Below are positions 60,586-64,000 of a stretch of DNA of 64,000 nucleotides, in pieces; the first letter of the stretch is position 1; the number at the start of each line of letters is the position of its first letter. A program made the translations under genes and the position numbers. The notes under the pieces are model-generated. The model was not told the origin of the DNA and did not search any database. It was given only the letters and a program-made list of their open reading frames with translations. The stretch is from Hyperoodon ampullatus (lineage: Eukaryota; Chordata; Mammalia; Artiodactyla; Ziphiidae). The stretch lies in contig OX457060.1 of assembly GCA_949752795.1 (NCBI GenBank), forward strand, positions 105,908,949 to 105,972,948, in the 5' to 3' direction.

Positions 60586-60589
60586 CCCA

Positions 60590-61060
60590 AGGTGCAGAGA
60601 TAAGAAGGGAAGCTATAGGAAGAGAAAAACAAAAAACAAATATAACAAGATGGAACCACAATGGCGAGGAATATGACCTCCAACAGACCCTGGGTCTCAT
60701 AATACCCTGATTTTACTATATTAGCGTTTTAAAGACACATCTACTGGCAGCCATGACTGGAAGTCAAGGACCAATAAAGGATAAAAAGAGGGTGGCACCC
60801 CACTCCTTCAGAAAGCCCTGGTCCTTCTCCAGTAGACGAATGTCTATGCCTCCCCATCATTAGCCTCACTCCTCCTTCTTATGTCTTTACTCTTTAATAT
60901 CAAATCCCTCTTGCCATGTGGGCCAGAAGATGATCTGTGAACTAAGTTCCTGTTTCTCCATTCTTTGGCCATTGAATAAAGCTTGAACTGCATTGATCTC
61001 AGCTTTGGTTTTGTTATTTGGCTACAAGAACCCTAAAGGAAAAAACCTTTTCCCACTGAG
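60590..61060 (+). mobile_element. ERV1-like LTR
   Basis: The right part shows a retroviral LTR R/U5 pattern: AATAAA at 60975-60980 in 'CCATTGAATAAAGCTTGAAC', then 'GATCTCAGCTTTGGTTTTGT' and 'TTATTTGGCTACAAGAACCC'. No internal viral genes were seen beside it, so it is probably a solo LTR. The left edge is uncertain. Confidence 0.55.
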
Positions 61061-63240
61061 GCAGAGGGCCTTGGCCAGGCTAGGGCCTGAGCAGGGGTCC
61101 ATACAACTTAATTCAGTAACAATTACCCCGAACCATGTCAACTAAGTCTAACTATTCAATAGTATTGAAGAATTATGTATTACTCTATGTTAATGATTTT
61201 TATTGGTATGTTTATGGTCAGGATAAAGAAATGACATCAGAGATTTAGGAGTGACTTACTCTGACCTGATGTATACTCAGTTGAAGATGAGAGGATTCAG
61301 CATAAGGGTAAGGGGTATACTGCATTTTTATACTTTAATATTTGTGGATAATTTTATAGCATTTTAATGTGTACTTGCCATTAGAAGGGCCCTGAAGGAG
61401 ATTGAATACCTAGGCATTCTTCCAAGGCAGGGGAAAAACAAGATGAGTATCTGATGGCCATATTTTTGGCAACTGGTACAGATGTTGCCTCAATCTCTTT
61501 GAAATGTGGTTAATTCTTCCTTTCTAGGTCACTTTGTATTTGTAGGACTATGTCAAGGCAGTTCCAGAGGAAATTACTCTAATTAAATGGCTTTTTATAG
61601 TGCCTGGCTTTTTGCCTGCCCTTCCTCCCTCTGTCTTGCTTCTCTGAGAAGAGTTCATCTAAATTTTCAAGTAGGAGAAGTGGGTAAGTTAGTAGAAAAC
61701 TGTGATAATTGTGTTCTACTATGCAATCAATTTTAGGGGAAAAGAGCCTCAAGGAGCTTGTGTGGGTTTTGAGGAAAAAGAAATTGGTTTAAGTTCCTGA
61801 ATCCTGCTGCAAAGAGAGAAAGGAAAGCCCAGAAAACTGGCCTGGACTGGAGAAAGGTTATGTCGTTAAACAGAAGAAAGATGGATTTGATTCCTTAGTA
61901 TCAATCTCTGGATGTTTAATGAGCTTCTACCAAGTATGAAGTCCAGTGCTCTGGTCTATAAAAACCAGTTACAGACCTTGCTTTCAAGGGGTTTACAACT
62001 CAGTTGAAATGACACAAGCGCACATATTGCTAGGTAGGTTTGGATAAGATAGACCATAAATTTATAGAAAATTCATAGCTCTGGCCCTGAGGTGCAAGCA
62101 TAGATGCTTTCTCCCAAATCCTTTCAAAACCATGGAGTTTGAGGAGTCATAAACCAGAAGTTCTTACAAAACTGAACTATAAAATCATGTATTTCTTATA
62201 CAGGAACCAATGTTGTAGGTAAAATTTTGAGGCTGACAGACATGTCAAGAGAGGGGGTTACAGGGGTAGCACCTTGCAGGGGAAAGGTGAGAGTGTAGTA
62301 GTGTCATGGTAGAGTACAACACACAGCCAATGGCTCATTGTTTTCTTCTCTGTGGGCTTCACTTTAACGACAAATAAGATCTAGTGAGGGTAACTCTGGG
62401 TTTCTTAAGTTTGTCATGTTTAGGTAATTTGGCAGATCAGGACAACTCAGCACCTCCTTTGTACATAATATTCTATTATAAGAAACTTTCTTAGAGACAG
62501 TTGTAGCAGAAACTTTTTTCCATAATGTGATACTTTTTCATAAAGAGTATAACTTTCTGATTATTGTCCAAATGCAACATTTATTGAGGAGCCACTTCAT
62601 GTTAGTTCCATACACATGTTTCAAATGTTTGAAGCAAATTAAAATGTTCTTACTGCAAATTTGTCTTATCCATTAAATAATCAAGTATGAAAAACAAATC
62701 AAGAAAACAAGGATGCTTCAATGAATAAGAAGACTAATAATTCACATTTGGTAGATATATTTGGTTAGAAAGGTTAAATGTGTTACAACCTTTGCCAGTA
62801 GTAGTCTTACTACTATTTTTCTATTTGTTAAAAAATTCAGTAAAATATCATTATTTCAATGAGTATAAAATCAGTATTTTAACTAAACTTGAGTAAACTA
62901 CTGAAAAGAATGAGAAAACACATACAATTTTTTGATCTATTAGGATTTGTGAAGAAAGTAAAAAACAATAACAAAACAGTTTTTGGTATTATTAAAGTGA
63001 TATTATTGTATATAAGGATCAGTAGGTTAAACTGTAGGACTGAAGAGAGAATATTTGGTTTGGTGGTAGAGTGGGGAGTTGTCTGCATTTGCTTAAGAAC
63101 TATTTGGAAGCAATCTAATTTTGATTACTTTTAAATGATCTTTCCAAACAAGGGCAAAGCAAATTGTCACTTGTATTCTCTTTTTCTGTTTTTTCCCTCA
63201 TTAGTTACATAATACAGAAACTCTGTTAATATAAATCTGA
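61060..63240. other. Unassigned DNA, no gene seen
   Basis: AT-rich with no recognised repeat family, RNA or coding region. Confidence 0.4.
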
Positions 63241-63245
63241 GTGAA

Positions 63246-63330
63246 TATAATATAATATATATAATATAATATATATAATATATATATATAATATAATATA
63301 TATAATATAATATCAATATAATATAATGAA
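63246..63330. repeat. (ATATA)n low-complexity tract
   Basis: Repeated TATAATATAATATA units, about 85 bases; likely length-variable. Confidence 0.95.
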
Positions 63331-64000
63331 AGATGCCAATCAATGCAGTTAACATAATTGTTTTCAAAAGAATCTCTGATTACTTCTATCTTGCTAATTT
63401 ACATATGAAGGAAAAAATCCATTATGTTTGTAATAAATTAATTCATAATACAGATATACATTTAGCTTACTTCTTTATTTTTAGAAACAGCTCTCTGACA
63501 GTACAATTCTCCTATGTTGACTTAAGTATAATTAAGTTCATGTTTTCTTTTTGCATAAGAATTTCTCTTTTGTCTTATCTTTAGTTTTATGATGAAGGAA
63601 TTTTACATTTAGTCAAATAAAGGCTGTTTTGGGGTTTATGACTTTAAAAACTGCATTTTAAAATAGGCTTTGTATCTGTTTCTCACACTATCAATCTCTA
63701 TTTCCCAAAGCAGTTTCTGTAAAATTTAATTAAGATTTGCTTATTTTCCCCCATTATTTCCCCCTTAAATACTGTTGTCCTAAGTAGCTGCCAAACTAGC
63801 AATTTTGAATTCCTAGAGAGATCTTGTTTTTATCATCTGTTTGCCAAAAAATTGAAGTTGTCTTTCTTTCCTTTTTTTCTTTTTCATTGTGGCACGTCAA
63901 TATTTGAAAGCTAAAAAATGATTTTCATTGCTTGTATTTTATGTGTGTCATTTTTGATGCAATTCAGATATTTAACACATTTAGGTTGCCAGATTTAACA
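63331..64000. other. Unassigned AT-rich DNA to the window edge
   Basis: No gene or repeat was recognised. Confidence 0.4.

Overview
This window is mammalian nuclear DNA, most likely from a cetacean. The main evidence is nine copies of a tRNA-derived SINE that begins GGGCTTCCCTGGTGGCGCAG and ends in a short or long A-rich tail. This is the CHR-type SINE of whales, dolphins and hippos. The L1 3' ends are of the matching cetartiodactyl type. The base composition is AT-rich, there are no operons, and long stretches have no coding potential.

Only one functional protein-coding gene is convincing: an intact, single-exon coding region on the minus strand at 41490-42587 for the serotonin receptor 5-HT1F (HTR1F, 365 codons). 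A strong splice acceptor lies 45 bases upstream of its ATG and an AATAAA about 70 bases past its stop. Sequence to the right (42.6-64 kb) is therefore HTR1F 5' intron or upstream DNA. Sequence to the left (1-41.4 kb) lies downstream of the gene.

Layout: 1-8.1 kb is AT-rich intergenic DNA with one L1 tail and one MLT1-like LTR. 8.1-14.5 kb is a repeat block: antisense L1, an ERVL remnant with its 3' LTR, and two L1 3' segments, one with a clear target-site duplication. 16.9-22.4 kb holds another MLT1-like LTR, a long antisense L1 and the first CHR SINE. 27.4-29.8 kb is an old L1/HAL1-like 5' part carrying three microsatellites. 29.9-31.4 kb has two retrocopies lying 5' to 5': an unidentified GC-rich transcript on the minus strand with its own T-tract, and an HNRNPH1 processed pseudogene on the plus strand. 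32-41 kb is mostly unassigned DNA with three CHR SINEs. 44-49 kb has four more CHR SINEs (three of them within 3 kb) plus an L1 with two opposed segments. 52-61 kb has L2, MER5A-like, L1 and LTR remnants, several of them nested. The rest is unassigned.

I found no new biological system. The most interesting items are the opposed retrocopies near 30.4 kb, the opposed-segment L1 at 45.8 kb, the nested insertions that give relative ages, and a 42-base perfect direct repeat near 49.2/49.5 kb. Repeat family names come from recognition by eye, not from a library search, and their edges are approximate unless a target-site duplication is cited.
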